DNA of 64,000 nt, taken from positions 1 through 64,000 of the forward strand of contig JAKCEW010000005.1 in the NCBI GenBank assembly GCA_023539445.1, given 5' to 3'. The translations under genes and the position numbers were made by a program. The stretch comes from Candidatus Terraquivivens yellowstonensis (GTDB taxonomy: Archaea > Thermoproteota > Nitrososphaeria_A > Caldarchaeales > Wolframiiraptoraceae). Every line of letters starts with the position of its first letter. Within the stretch, counting starts at the first letter, position 1. The notes under the pieces were generated by a model. It ran no database searches, was not told the origin of the DNA, and saw only the letters and a list, made by a program, of their open reading frames with translations. Shown piece by piece: positions 29,941 to 39,515 of this stretch.

Positions 29941-31410
29941 CTACCTCTGGTAGAGCTTAAGTATGATATCAGGGTCTATGATGTTGGTTTTATTGCAAGA
30001 AGGACAGACAATCTTTAAGGTTTCTCCTTTGTTCTTTAATTCCGTCAGCTCTTCGGTGGTGGGTAGCCAGACAGAAGTCCCAGCCCTACAGTATCTACAT
30101 ATTATCTTTGCCTTTTTATCGCTCGGTACCTTAGGGATCTTTTCCCCTGTACTGGTTTTTAGTAAGAAGATTATCTGTTCACCTTCCTTCGGCGCCCCGG
30201 CGGTCGCCTCAGTTTGCATAGATTTGAGGACGCTCTTTATTGACTGCAACTCTTCCTCCAGCTTTGCCCTTTTCTCCACTAGGCTTTCGAATTGTTTCTC
30301 CAACCTCTCGAAGACCCACTTCGGAACGAACTCTCCGGAGAGTGCTGGTATGACCAGCTCCACCAACCTTTTCCTCGCCTTCTCTAAAAGGTGTCCCTCC
30401 AACGGTTTCAGCATTGGAAGCTCACCGCGCTTTATCTTCAGTATGTTATTCATTTGCTGTATGATGGCCTCTATGTCCTCAGGTTGGGTGTTTTGGGGCT
30501 CGGAGAGTAGTGTAAGCAAGGATCTAGCGGCGTTTAGCTCATCTTCCAGCTCCTTAAGCATTGTCTGCTTCTTTGAGACCTCCTCGTCCAACTTCTTGAG
30601 TTCCTCTTTTTTGTTCTCTATTGCCGAAAGCAAATCCTTTACTGTGCCCTTTACATCAAGCAATGAAGAGTACTCGACATAAAGGGTTTCGCGTAACCTT
30701 TTTAATTCCTCAACTTCCTGTTTTAGGCTATCCCGTTGAGCCTTCAACTCTTCTAGGGCAGACTTTATCGCGCTAACTTCCGACTCGACATTAAGTAGCT
30801 CGGCACACTCACGAAGAAGAGAGTCGTGTTTCGCGCTGGCTTCGTTTACGTTTGCCTCAACCTCTTTCAATTTCTGCTCAAGTTCCGCTATGTGCTTGTT
30901 TAGGTCGCCGGCCTTGATCACCTGATCGATCACTTCGTTTGGATCGCCCTTTGAACTTTTTATGGAGTTCAACACGGCAACAAGCCTTTCGATGTCATCC
31001 AAGCCTAGCTTGTATTGCTCTAAAACCGAGAGTAGTGAGTTGACCCTGTTCACTATTTCTAAAGTAAGCTTTCTCTGCTGCATGTAAATCTCTAAATCTT
31101 CCTCGAGCCTCGCTCTCTTCTTCTTCAAATCGTCTATCGCATACTCTATCGTTACGAGCTCCCTTGTCTTTTTCTCGTACTCCTTCAACAGGGCGCCTAT
31201 GCTCTTTCCTGTCTCCTTTTCCAGCTTTCTTAACCTAGTCATGGCAGTGGCGTAATATCTGATTTTTGACGGCTCTTTCGAAGCACTTTCGATAGCGTCA
31301 AGAAAGTCTTCTAGCTTTTGTAGCGAAATGCCGGCTTTATCCAACCTACGCAATAGTTCCTCCGCTTTCTGGGCCGTTGCGCTTTCCTTAAAGACTCCTT
31401 CCTCTGCCAA
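29941..31410 (-). CDS. Long coiled-coil protein with C-terminal zinc ribbon
   Basis: About 300 aa heptad-rich region; CRYC…CPSC near C-terminus; no Walker A seen. Confidence 0.6.
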   Translation of the reverse strand: MAEEGVFKESATAQKAEELLRRLDKAGISLQKLEDFLDAIESASKEPSKIRYYATAMTRLRKLEKETGKSIGALLKEYEKKTRELVTIEYAIDDLKKKRARLEEDLEIYMQQRKLTLEIVNRVNSLLSVLEQYKLGLDDIERLVAVLNSIKSSKGDPNEVIDQVIKAGDLNKHIAELEQKLKEVEANVNEASAKHDSLLRECAELLNVESEVSAIKSALEELKAQRDSLKQEVEELKRLRETLYVEYSSLLDVKGTVKDLLSAIENKKEELKKLDEEVSKKQTMLKELEDELNAARSLLTLLSEPQNTQPEDIEAIIQQMNNILKIKRGELPMLKPLEGHLLEKARKRLVELVIPALSGEFVPKWVFERLEKQFESLVEKRAKLEEELQSIKSVLKSMQTEATAGAPKEGEQIIFLLKTSTGEKIPKVPSDKKAKIICRYCRAGTSVWLPTTEELTELKNKGETLKIVCPSCNKTNIIDPDIILKLYQR

Positions 31411-31460
31411 GGGCTTTTCTCTCGAATTTATTCAACCATTAAATATAAAAATATTGTTTG

Positions 31461-31487
31461 TTAAGACGGGTTGGATGACCGTCTTAA
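31461..31487. promoter_or_regulatory. Perfect 9-bp inverted repeat (hairpin or operator)
   Basis: TTAAGACGG-GTTGGATGA-CCGTCTTAA upstream of the coiled-coil gene. Confidence 0.55.
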
Positions 31488-31636
31488 TACCCTAGTATCA
31501 GTTCCTGCTCGGATTCTTCATCGTTACGCAGTAACTCCGAAATACCCGCTGTCATCATCCGTCATAAAGGTGCATAGTAGCCACTAATTAGCGTTTCAGT
31601 CTAAGATATCAGCTACCGTTAATTTGTCCTCGTTTT

Positions 31637-32062
31637 CTACCTTTGCCTACCTCTTCTTCCTGACTGGAACTTTCTCCCTCGTGGTCCGCTAAAACCTTCT
31701 TCGCGAGGCATGGCTTTTGCTGAAAGGTTGTTTTCTATGTTTACGTTTGGCATTTCTTCATTGACGACCTCTATTGAACCGTACCTTCCAAGGTTTAGTT
31801 GCGCGAATCCTTTAAACGGCTTTACGAAAGCGTTGGTGATCATAACTACATCACCCTCGTTTATTTTGTCCACATTATCGTCCCAGAGAACCAACGTTAT
31901 GGCACCGGTCTCATCAGCAATCAACGTCTCGCTAAGTTTATGCTCTCTTTGGTCAAACTTCGAGGCTACGAACTTCTCCTCGCCTTTTTTTACAACCTTC
32001 GCAAGAAGGTTTACCGAACGCGACCAGGGGGTTAAGTTACCGATTTTTACTAACCCACTCAA
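31637..32062 (-). CDS. OB-fold single-stranded DNA-binding protein (RPA/SSB-like)
   Basis: TLIADETGAITLVLWDDNVDKINEGDVVMITNAFVKPFKGFAQLNLGRYG; basic RG-rich tail. Confidence 0.82.
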   Translation of the reverse strand: MSGLVKIGNLTPWSRSVNLLAKVVKKGEEKFVASKFDQREHKLSETLIADETGAITLVLWDDNVDKINEGDVVMITNAFVKPFKGFAQLNLGRYGSIEVVNEEMPNVNIENNLSAKAMPREEGFSGPRGRKFQSGRRGRQR

Positions 32063-32142
32063 CCTCTTTTACCACGCTTTTTTTAGCATTAGGTCTGGTG
32101 GGACGTATTTAAGTGTTTGTATTTTTCGTAAGAACGTCTGAC

Positions 32143-33735
32143 TCAATCAGTATGCAAGTATGGTTCGAGCAACCTGAGAACTTCTTCTTTGCCTATGTCG
32201 AATAAATAGGGGCCCAATCTAGGACCTTTCGGTATGCCTAGGAATATTTCGTAAAGCTTCCTAAAGAATTGCTGAGGTTCTATTCCGTTGGAGCGGGCGA
32301 GCTCGAAGATACTGTGCTGTAGCTCCTCTGGGCTGTTAACCTCGAGTATCTTTGATGCCAATTGCCTGATCGCTATCCTTTCATTCTCACTCAACTCCAC
32401 CAGACCCCTCTTCACCCTGCCGAACTTTTGTGCATAGTTTATCGCAAGTCTAACCCTCCTCAGTACTTCATCATCAATCTTATAACCGTACCTTGTGAGC
32501 CTAGAGATTACAAATTCCTCAACCCTTCCTTTAGGGGCAAAACTGGCCAATTCAACAAGGAGATTGTAGGGGACGTGCGTCTTGGGTTGTTTGGGCGGTC
32601 TAAGGTGATGAATGTACTCGTACAGACCCTTTAGGCGCATCTCAGCCGTTTTTGTAGCGGCTTTTTGCTTGCCGAAATAAACGTCTTCTATGTAATCGAC
32701 CTCGTCCATTAGCTTAGGTATGCTTTTGTACGAGATTCTCCTGGTTCCAGCGTACCTTTTATACACAAGAAGGAGCAAACTCTCTGGCGTCCCATATTTC
32801 AACCATTCCTGTGGTGTTAAGACATTACCCGTAGATTTGGATATCTTTCTTCCATGCTCATCCAAAAACATCTCATACCTGATATGATAAGGCGGCATGA
32901 AGCCAAGAATACGTTCAGCTACTATGTCATTCACCTTAACAGAATCCGCTATATCTTTTCCATAAGCCTCGAATCTTATATCAAGCCTGGCCCATCTGGC
33001 GGCAAACTCTACCTTCCATGCCAGCTTTCCATCGCCCTTCCTTATGTCCGCCTCGCCTTCGTATCCGCACCCCTCTACCTTCCTACCCTTTATCTCGACA
33101 CCTTCGCATCTGTATTTTACGATGAACTTTTTCTGATCGTATTCGTATGCACTTGCCGTGTATATCCTACCGCAGTTTTTACATATAGGGAAGTACGGGA
33201 GGACCCTCAGGAATTTGTCCTGACCCACCGTCTCGTATATTATCCGGCCTATGGTTGATGAATTTCTCAGAATCTTGTCTATCTCGTTGACTAGCATGCC
33301 ATCCTCGTAAACCTTCTTGGCCGAGAAGAATCTGTACTCTACGCCGACAGCGTCAAGAGCATCCTTTAACATTCCGCTCATGTGCTCGCCATAGGAATTA
33401 TGGCAACCAAACGGGTCTGGTATGTTGGAGACGGGCTTTAGCAGGTACTCTTGGAGCCAAGACGGCATATCGGAGGGCACCCTTCTTAAGCCGTCCATGT
33501 CGTCTGCAAAGGCTATGGTTTCAGAATTGTAGCCCATGTTCCTGAGAGCCAGCATTACGCCATAAGCCCTTACAGCATCCGAGAGGCTTCCTACATGCGG
33601 TATTCCTGAAGCGCCAAGGCCACTTTCAGTCCTTATCATGCTTGTGTCTCTTCCAGAAGATATTTCGCGCTCGATTATCCTGCTGGCTACTGTATCTAAC
33701 CATGTTCCTTTTCCGATTATCTCGTCCTTTTTCAT
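32143..33735 (-). CDS. lysS: Class I lysyl-tRNA synthetase
   Basis: GLGASGIPHVGSLSDAVRAY; KISKSTGNVLTPQEWL. Confidence 0.93.
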   Translation of the reverse strand: MKKDEIIGKGTWLDTVASRIIEREISSGRDTSMIRTESGLGASGIPHVGSLSDAVRAYGVMLALRNMGYNSETIAFADDMDGLRRVPSDMPSWLQEYLLKPVSNIPDPFGCHNSYGEHMSGMLKDALDAVGVEYRFFSAKKVYEDGMLVNEIDKILRNSSTIGRIIYETVGQDKFLRVLPYFPICKNCGRIYTASAYEYDQKKFIVKYRCEGVEIKGRKVEGCGYEGEADIRKGDGKLAWKVEFAARWARLDIRFEAYGKDIADSVKVNDIVAERILGFMPPYHIRYEMFLDEHGRKISKSTGNVLTPQEWLKYGTPESLLLLVYKRYAGTRRISYKSIPKLMDEVDYIEDVYFGKQKAATKTAEMRLKGLYEYIHHLRPPKQPKTHVPYNLLVELASFAPKGRVEEFVISRLTRYGYKIDDEVLRRVRLAINYAQKFGRVKRGLVELSENERIAIRQLASKILEVNSPEELQHSIFELARSNGIEPQQFFRKLYEIFLGIPKGPRLGPYLFDIGKEEVLRLLEPYLHTD

Positions 33736-33795
33736 CGGGCAAAGCCCCCATAGTGTGGCGTAGATTAAAAGTTTTAGCTTGGATAAGCAAGCCTA

Positions 33796-34656
33796 TCAAA
33801 AGCTGGAAAGTCGGGCGACCACACACATGGAAATTTCGTCAAAACGGACAGAGAAGCCGGCCTCTCTCAGCCTCTTCATCACGCCCACCCAAAGCCTTAT
33901 GCCCCTTTTTATTCCAGGCTGGCCGACATAGTGAATCAAAATACCGTTTGGCTTTAAGACCGTGGCAAGCTTCTTATAAAATTCCAAACTGTAAAGGTGA
34001 CCGGCGAGAGAAAGCCGTGGTGGATCATGTATTACAACGTTAAACTCTTTTCCAAAAGAATCTAAAACTTCATACACATCGCCAAGGATTACCTCAACGT
34101 TCTCGTTATCCAACCCCCTTGACCAAGGATTGATCCTAGCAAGCTCCAGCACGTTCCTATCCACTTCCACTGTGACGACGGAGGCCGCACCCCTAGAGAT
34201 AGCGCCTATGGCCGTGTAGCCTAAACCCATACAAGTATCTAGAACGCTCTTACCGCGAAAGCTTTCAACGTTCCTAAGCTTAAGCTTTGTATCTTCATCC
34301 GGTGTGATGTCCTTTACTCTATGCATGTGTATCCCGTCAATCTCCAAAGTCGGTGGCCTTCCCCACTTCACCAATACGAGCTTGTAAAAGTGCTCGCCGA
34401 CTATTGCCGCCGGCTCCACGGCTCCCGCCCTCAAAACATACACATCTCGCGGTCTTTTCGCGGACTCTTCTATTACCTTCCAGTCCACGAACCTACCTCT
34501 GACTTCTACGCCCGCCCTCGTCAATCTACACAACTCTTTCGATAGCGCGAGGTCGAAAGAGAGCGTGACTTCGGAAAGGTTACGCCTCTTAGCCTCGAGC
34601 AGCTCTTTCGCGACGGGCTCTGCAAGCAATGGTTCGTTAATCGGTTCAAACTTCAT
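33796..34656 (-). CDS. SAM-dependent methyltransferase-like protein
   Basis: VLDTCMGLGYTAIGAISRGAASVVTVEVD; NVVIHDPPRLS; start MKFEPINEPLLAEP preferred over track start 35046. Confidence 0.8.
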   Translation of the reverse strand: MKFEPINEPLLAEPVAKELLEAKRRNLSEVTLSFDLALSKELCRLTRAGVEVRGRFVDWKVIEESAKRPRDVYVLRAGAVEPAAIVGEHFYKLVLVKWGRPPTLEIDGIHMHRVKDITPDEDTKLKLRNVESFRGKSVLDTCMGLGYTAIGAISRGAASVVTVEVDRNVLELARINPWSRGLDNENVEVILGDVYEVLDSFGKEFNVVIHDPPRLSLAGHLYSLEFYKKLATVLKPNGILIHYVGQPGIKRGIRLWVGVMKRLREAGFSVRFDEISMCVVARLSSF

Positions 34657-34657
34657 C

Positions 34658-35512
34658 ATGGAACGGTTAAAGCCCAGTGTATTTAAGCAAAATCCTGTGA
34701 TAAAGGCGAAGGCCGCAATATTGACATCAACGAGGGATGCCGCATCGATGCTTGTGAGGGGCATACTGTTAGAAAACTTTGGATTTAAGGAAACCGACTG
34801 GTACTTTAACGGTAACCCCGTCTTCATGAAAAATGACGTACTCCTTGTGACGCTCGATGTACTGTTAATACATGCGGAGGGTATAGATGAGAGGCTAGAC
34901 GTACCCCTTCTCGTGGCCGTCTCGAAACACGTATCGGAGAAGGGCATAAAGGCGCTGCTCACGCATCCTGTCGGAAACTGGGGCTCAGATGCAAGCCAAG
35001 GTGGTATGGCATTCAAGGTTTCTAGAACGTCTTGTGCCGCACTCACAACATCTTTGATGACGCTTTACGAGGAGTCAAGCTCGCTACACGGCTGGTCGGT
35101 GGGTCTTGAGGTAACGCACCATGGTCCATTTAGTACAAAGCCTCTAATATTCGTGGAATTCGGCGGTCCGGAGAACGAGCTAAACAACATTAAAGCGGCT
35201 GAGGTCGTGGCAGCCGCGGCAGTTGCCGCGATTGAAAGACCAAAGCTTTTGGAACCTGCTATAGGCTTTGGAGGCGGACATTATGCCCCGCTATTCACAA
35301 AACTCGTACTCTCTGGCGAATACTCGTTTGGCCACATGATACCGAAGTATGCCTTCCCGATAACCAAGGAGGTCGTGTTACAGGCTTTTGAGATGACGGT
35401 CGAAAAGCCCGAGGTAGCCGTGATGGATTGGAAAGGTATTCCTAGTGTAGACCGCCAGGCACTTCAATCAATGTTAGAGGAATTTGGAAAAAGGGTAGTA
35501 AAGAAAAGGTGA
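34658..35512 (+). CDS. dtdA: D-aminoacyl-tRNA deacylase, archaeal DtdA
   Basis: SLHGWSVGLEVTHHGPF, FVEFGGPENE, AIGFGGGHYAP; start uncertain (ATG 34658 or internal). Confidence 0.87.
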   Translation: MERLKPSVFKQNPVIKAKAAILTSTRDAASMLVRGILLENFGFKETDWYFNGNPVFMKNDVLLVTLDVLLIHAEGIDERLDVPLLVAVSKHVSEKGIKALLTHPVGNWGSDASQGGMAFKVSRTSCAALTTSLMTLYEESSSLHGWSVGLEVTHHGPFSTKPLIFVEFGGPENELNNIKAAEVVAAAAVAAIERPKLLEPAIGFGGGHYAPLFTKLVLSGEYSFGHMIPKYAFPITKEVVLQAFEMTVEKPEVAVMDWKGIPSVDRQALQSMLEEFGKRVVKKR

Positions 35513-35556
35513 TTCCGTAAAGGGTACAGCAAATATTTATTATCACATGCTCGTAA

Positions 35557-36120
35557 GTGCTCGTCGATATGAGTGAAGTTAAGAAAATAGTGAAAGAGTC
35601 CACGATTGCAGAAATACTATCCGTCAGCGGTGGTATTGTAGCGGGCATCATCCTCTCTTCGATGACTGGTGTTCTAGAAAAGGTTCCCGGCATGTTAGCG
35701 GCGATACCGGCTTTCCTGAACATGAGGGGGGCCATATTCTCCTCGTTTGGTGCAAGGATTTCCACAAGGCTTCATATCGGTGAGCTGGAGCCTGTTTACA
35801 GGTTAAGGGGTCTTGCCCTTGAGGAAGTGCTCGCATCCTTCACCTTGGGTATATCCCAATCGGTACTTATCGGGATATTCGCGTATCTGGTATCTTTATG
35901 TATGGGCGTTAACCCTTCCTTGCTGTATTTATTGGGAATTTTTGCACTTGCAGGTTTTCTTTCTAACGTGATAATGATAACCATAACGTTCTTTTCAGAC
36001 ATATGGCTTTACAGGCGCGGGATAGACCCGGATAACGTCATCGGACCATACATAACGACAGTCGGCGATACGATAGGTCTCCTAACAATTATAGCCTCAG
36101 CTAAGGTGTTGGGCCTATGA
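35557..36120 (+). CDS. MgtE-type divalent cation transporter half (copy A)
   Basis: IPAFLNMRGAIFSSFGARISTRLHIG; TM segments. Confidence 0.75.
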   Translation: MLVDMSEVKKIVKESTIAEILSVSGGIVAGIILSSMTGVLEKVPGMLAAIPAFLNMRGAIFSSFGARISTRLHIGELEPVYRLRGLALEEVLASFTLGISQSVLIGIFAYLVSLCMGVNPSLLYLLGIFALAGFLSNVIMITITFFSDIWLYRRGIDPDNVIGPYITTVGDTIGLLTIIASAKVLGL

Positions 36121-36677
36121 CCAAGATTTTCTGGAAGCTCTTGAAGGAAAGCCAAATACCTCTAACATTGGCTGCAGCTTTCGGAGTACTTTCGGGAGCT
36201 CTTTTGGAAATGCGATTGGAAACCCTCATATCGTTACCCATATTGCTAGCCATAGTCCCGCCGCTTAATGATATGGCCGGCGATTTAGGGACGATCATCG
36301 TGGCAAGACTTACGACAGCCTTCTACCTTGGTTCGGTCGAGCCGAGGTTGCGCAGGAATAAGGGTTTGCGCATGAACCTATTTTCGCTCATGTTGGTTAG
36401 CGCAATAGTTGTGCTCTACATAGGCCTCATACTTTCTCCTGTTTACTCAGCAACGTTGAATACGGGTGGTATGCTGCTTACCGTGTTCGCTATGGTCGTG
36501 CTTGCCGGCATGATGGGTGTTTTCTTCACATTATTGTCTGGTATATTCCTATCAGTGTTAAGCTTCAAGAAGGGATACAACCCCGATACGGTAGTAATGC
36601 CCATAATAACGCTCATAGGGGATTTCTTGAGTATCGTAAGCATCCTGTTCGTCGCAAAAATTTTTGGTTTGATCTAG
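36117..36677 (+). CDS. MgtE-type divalent cation transporter half (copy B)
   Basis: VPPLNDMAGDLGTIIVARLTTAFYLG; overlaps copy A by 4 bp. Confidence 0.75.
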   Translation: MTKIFWKLLKESQIPLTLAAAFGVLSGALLEMRLETLISLPILLAIVPPLNDMAGDLGTIIVARLTTAFYLGSVEPRLRRNKGLRMNLFSLMLVSAIVVLYIGLILSPVYSATLNTGGMLLTVFAMVVLAGMMGVFFTLLSGIFLSVLSFKKGYNPDTVVMPIITLIGDFLSIVSILFVAKIFGLI

Positions 36678-36748
36678 CCTTTATAAAGGGTTGTGCTAAA
36701 TTATATATCGAGCTTGCACAATAAAAATAGCGAGGTTAGGAGGTACAG

Positions 36749-37972
36749 TTGTCTAAGACCTCCAAACAACGAAAGTTAAAACCTGCGAATTTGAAGGATA
36801 TAATAACCCAGATGAAGGATACGTCAGAATTGATGCTAGACCTTGCCTTCTCGACGATACTCTTTGAGGAGGACTATTTTGCGGAAGAAGTTCTCGAGCT
36901 TGAAGAGAAGATGACGGAGCTATGCTTCAAAGCAAGAGAGGTCATAATACAGGCCTCGAAGGGTATAAAAGAAGTTGAGAGTCTCTCAGCGGTCCTTCAA
37001 ATAATTCAGGCCGCAGAAAAAGTCAGCAACGCTGCTGTTGAGATAGCAACAATAGAGCTTAGGGACATAGGTCTTCCAAAAGCATTCTTCAAGACAATAC
37101 ATCTCATCGAAGAAACGATAACGTCATTGATCGTGCCAGAGAATTCAGCCGCTATCGGGAAGAGGCTGGAATACATAGAGAAGGAGACCGGTATGCAGAT
37201 AATTACGATGAAGAGGGACGGCCAGTGGTTGATAAAGCCTGATGGCAAAATAACCTTGAAGGCGGGCGATAGGTTGATAGCAAAAGGACCGTTCGAGGCT
37301 CTTTCCAATTTTGAGGTTTTCGTATTAGGCAAACATGTGATGATACCGAGCATATCGGAGTTGATGGAGCCAGATTCCCAAAGGAGGATTCGTGAAATGT
37401 TGGTCGAAATGATGAACCTTTCGCAACTTTCTGTGGACCTAGCGTATTCCTCGACGATATTTTATAATAAAGAGATAGCTGAGGAGGTGTTAAAAGTAGA
37501 AGAAAAGATGAACTGTATGCAGGAGACCGTAGAGCATGAAATCTTGCTTTTTGCAAAGGTGACTGATAACGTAAAGCTTCTAAGAGGGTTATTGAGACTT
37601 GCTTGGGCGTTAGAGACCATAACGGATGCTAGCGTTGAGATGGCAAAGGTCGTCTTGAGCGGTGTAGCCCTGCATCCAATATTTGTGTCAGCGATGGGTG
37701 AAAGCGACGAGGTGATAAGTAAGATAGAAGTCAAGCCAAATAGCAAGCTGGACGGTCTGACCGTTGCGGAGTGCGGGCTTCAGTCTGACATGGGCATCCA
37801 GATAGTGACGATAAGGAAGGCGCTTACGGGTAAATGGGAGTATTATCCGAAGGGCGATACCAAGATAGAGGCCGGCGACGTCCTCATAATAAAGGGCAGT
37901 AAGGAGGCGATCGATTCTCTCATCAGCTTAACCGCAACGGAGAGTGCTCCAAATGAGTCCGGAGAAGTTTAA
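36749..37972 (+). CDS. Duplicated PhoU–TrkA_C protein
   Basis: Two repeats: PhoU-like helices then GMQIITMKR…LKAGDRLIAKG and GIQIVTIRK…IEAGDVLIIKG. Confidence 0.8.
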   Translation: MSKTSKQRKLKPANLKDIITQMKDTSELMLDLAFSTILFEEDYFAEEVLELEEKMTELCFKAREVIIQASKGIKEVESLSAVLQIIQAAEKVSNAAVEIATIELRDIGLPKAFFKTIHLIEETITSLIVPENSAAIGKRLEYIEKETGMQIITMKRDGQWLIKPDGKITLKAGDRLIAKGPFEALSNFEVFVLGKHVMIPSISELMEPDSQRRIREMLVEMMNLSQLSVDLAYSSTIFYNKEIAEEVLKVEEKMNCMQETVEHEILLFAKVTDNVKLLRGLLRLAWALETITDASVEMAKVVLSGVALHPIFVSAMGESDEVISKIEVKPNSKLDGLTVAECGLQSDMGIQIVTIRKALTGKWEYYPKGDTKIEAGDVLIIKGSKEAIDSLISLTATESAPNESGEV

Positions 37973-38474
37973 TCTGATAGTGACGACGCCAAGGGGGATG
38001 GAGTCGATCTCAGCATCCGAGCTAACAGATATATTAAACCGCATGGGTGACCCGTCTCCTAAAGTCGAGCAGACCAGAATCTCGGGGCTTCTAACAGCTA
38101 AAACCTCTCTAAATCCTGTTGAGGTGGTTGAGAAGTTGAAGGAGATTGTTGAAAAGGAGCCGTGGTTTATCAGGAACATACAAAGGGTCATACCGATCGA
38201 AGAGGTCGTAGAAACAAATACAGAAAAGATAGCGGATGCCGCCTTTAGGCTTGCTCAAATAATACCTGAAGGACACACGTTCCGGGTCACAGTTGAGAAG
38301 AGACATACGCAACTCTCTAGTAGGGAGATAATAGAGGCTGTGGCCGCTAGAATCAACAGAAAGGTTAATTTGGAGAGACCGGACTGGGTTGTTCTCGTCG
38401 AGGTTCTGGGCGGCCTAACCGGTATCTCTGTAATCAAGCCGAACCAAATATTCAGCGCCTCAAAGCACGGTTGA
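37944..38474 (+). CDS. Stand-alone THUMP-domain protein (Tan1-like)
   Basis: NLIVTTPRGMESISASEL; TFRVTVEKRHTQLSSREIIEAVAARI. Confidence 0.72.
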   Translation: MLQMSPEKFNLIVTTPRGMESISASELTDILNRMGDPSPKVEQTRISGLLTAKTSLNPVEVVEKLKEIVEKEPWFIRNIQRVIPIEEVVETNTEKIADAAFRLAQIIPEGHTFRVTVEKRHTQLSSREIIEAVAARINRKVNLERPDWVVLVEVLGGLTGISVIKPNQIFSASKHG

Positions 38475-38479
38475 GTAAG

Positions 38480-39406
38480 CTAGCCAATATAGCCTCTTGC
38501 TATCCTTAACGCTTTTCTCACGACATCAGTAGCCGACTTACCGAAGATGTAAGTCATAGGTTCCAAGCCAACACCTCCCTTATCGAATACAACGTCCAGA
38601 TCGTTATACTTCCTGAAAGCGGCAGCAATTGCCTCTATTACGGCCTCCTCGCCACTCGCATCCCCCTTTTCCGTATAAGCTAAGTTCATACCAAGCTTCT
38701 TAACAGCAGCCTCGACCCCCTCATCGTACTTCATGTTCATGACAGCTCTGACTTCATTCTTGACGCTCCTAACCCGCAGAAGCACCTTTGCCATGTGCTT
38801 CGAGGCACCAAACTCAGGCCTACTCATGGATTTCGGCCGGTCCCTCAGAGCGACGATTCTTCCTGGTACAGCAGCAACATCCATCTCAGACTTGGCATCT
38901 TTTAACGACATGGCGATGTTGACTGCCACCTCAGGTATCAGCTTGACGAAATAGCTCGACTCTTCGAGCATAGAGAGCGCATGCTCCATATCCTTCAGTA
39001 TCTCCATATGTTCAACGGATGGATGCTCTGGAGCTTTGAGGCACACGTCGCATTCACCCAACGATGGGTACAAGCTTTTATGGTAATCACAAAGTAATCC
39101 CCTCGAAAGCATTCCTTTCCAGAAGGCACAAAATGTCTCGTTTGCCTTTCCTACACTCTCTAACATGTCGTTGGAGACGAGCTTCACAAGCTTGTCAGCT
39201 TCATCTAAGGGTATGCCTATGGATTGAAGCTTCTTCTTGTAGTAGTCGGGATCTTTTGATAAGTATAGGCTAACGGCTGCCTGTGTTATCCCGAGAAGGG
39301 TGGCTATCCTCGATTGACTCAAACCGCTTTTCCTGAGCTCGAGCGCAACCAGACCCCTGATCGCTGGCAAAAAATCTCGAACCATTATCTCGCATGGAGG
39401 AAACAT
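38480..39406 (-). CDS. HTH–ThiN protein (ThiR-type regulator / ThiN)
   Basis: N-terminal HTH (LSQSRIATLLGITQAAVSLYL); C-terminal ThiN-like AFRKYNDLDVVFDKGGVGLEPMTYIFGKSATDV. Confidence 0.8.
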   Translation of the reverse strand: MFPPCEIMVRDFLPAIRGLVALELRKSGLSQSRIATLLGITQAAVSLYLSKDPDYYKKKLQSIGIPLDEADKLVKLVSNDMLESVGKANETFCAFWKGMLSRGLLCDYHKSLYPSLGECDVCLKAPEHPSVEHMEILKDMEHALSMLEESSYFVKLIPEVAVNIAMSLKDAKSEMDVAAVPGRIVALRDRPKSMSRPEFGASKHMAKVLLRVRSVKNEVRAVMNMKYDEGVEAAVKKLGMNLAYTEKGDASGEEAVIEAIAAAFRKYNDLDVVFDKGGVGLEPMTYIFGKSATDVVRKALRIARGYIG

Positions 39407-39515
39407 TCCGTTCTATTGCTGTGTTTGTTACGGTGGTTTTATAACTTTATGTTACGTTAGGAGCAAAAATGTATTTGTCCGGCCGCTTTCTATACTTTGT
39501 AAAGGTTGAGGCGCT

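Noticed and set aside
31500-31575. Minus-strand ATGATGA…CTGA in the coiled-coil/SSB intergenic gap
   Set aside because: Spacing to any D' is poor and no terminal stem; left as weak.
34660-35046. N-terminal extension of the 416-aa minus ORF
   Set aside because: Lies antisense to conserved dtdA sequence; an internal ATG gives a normal start.
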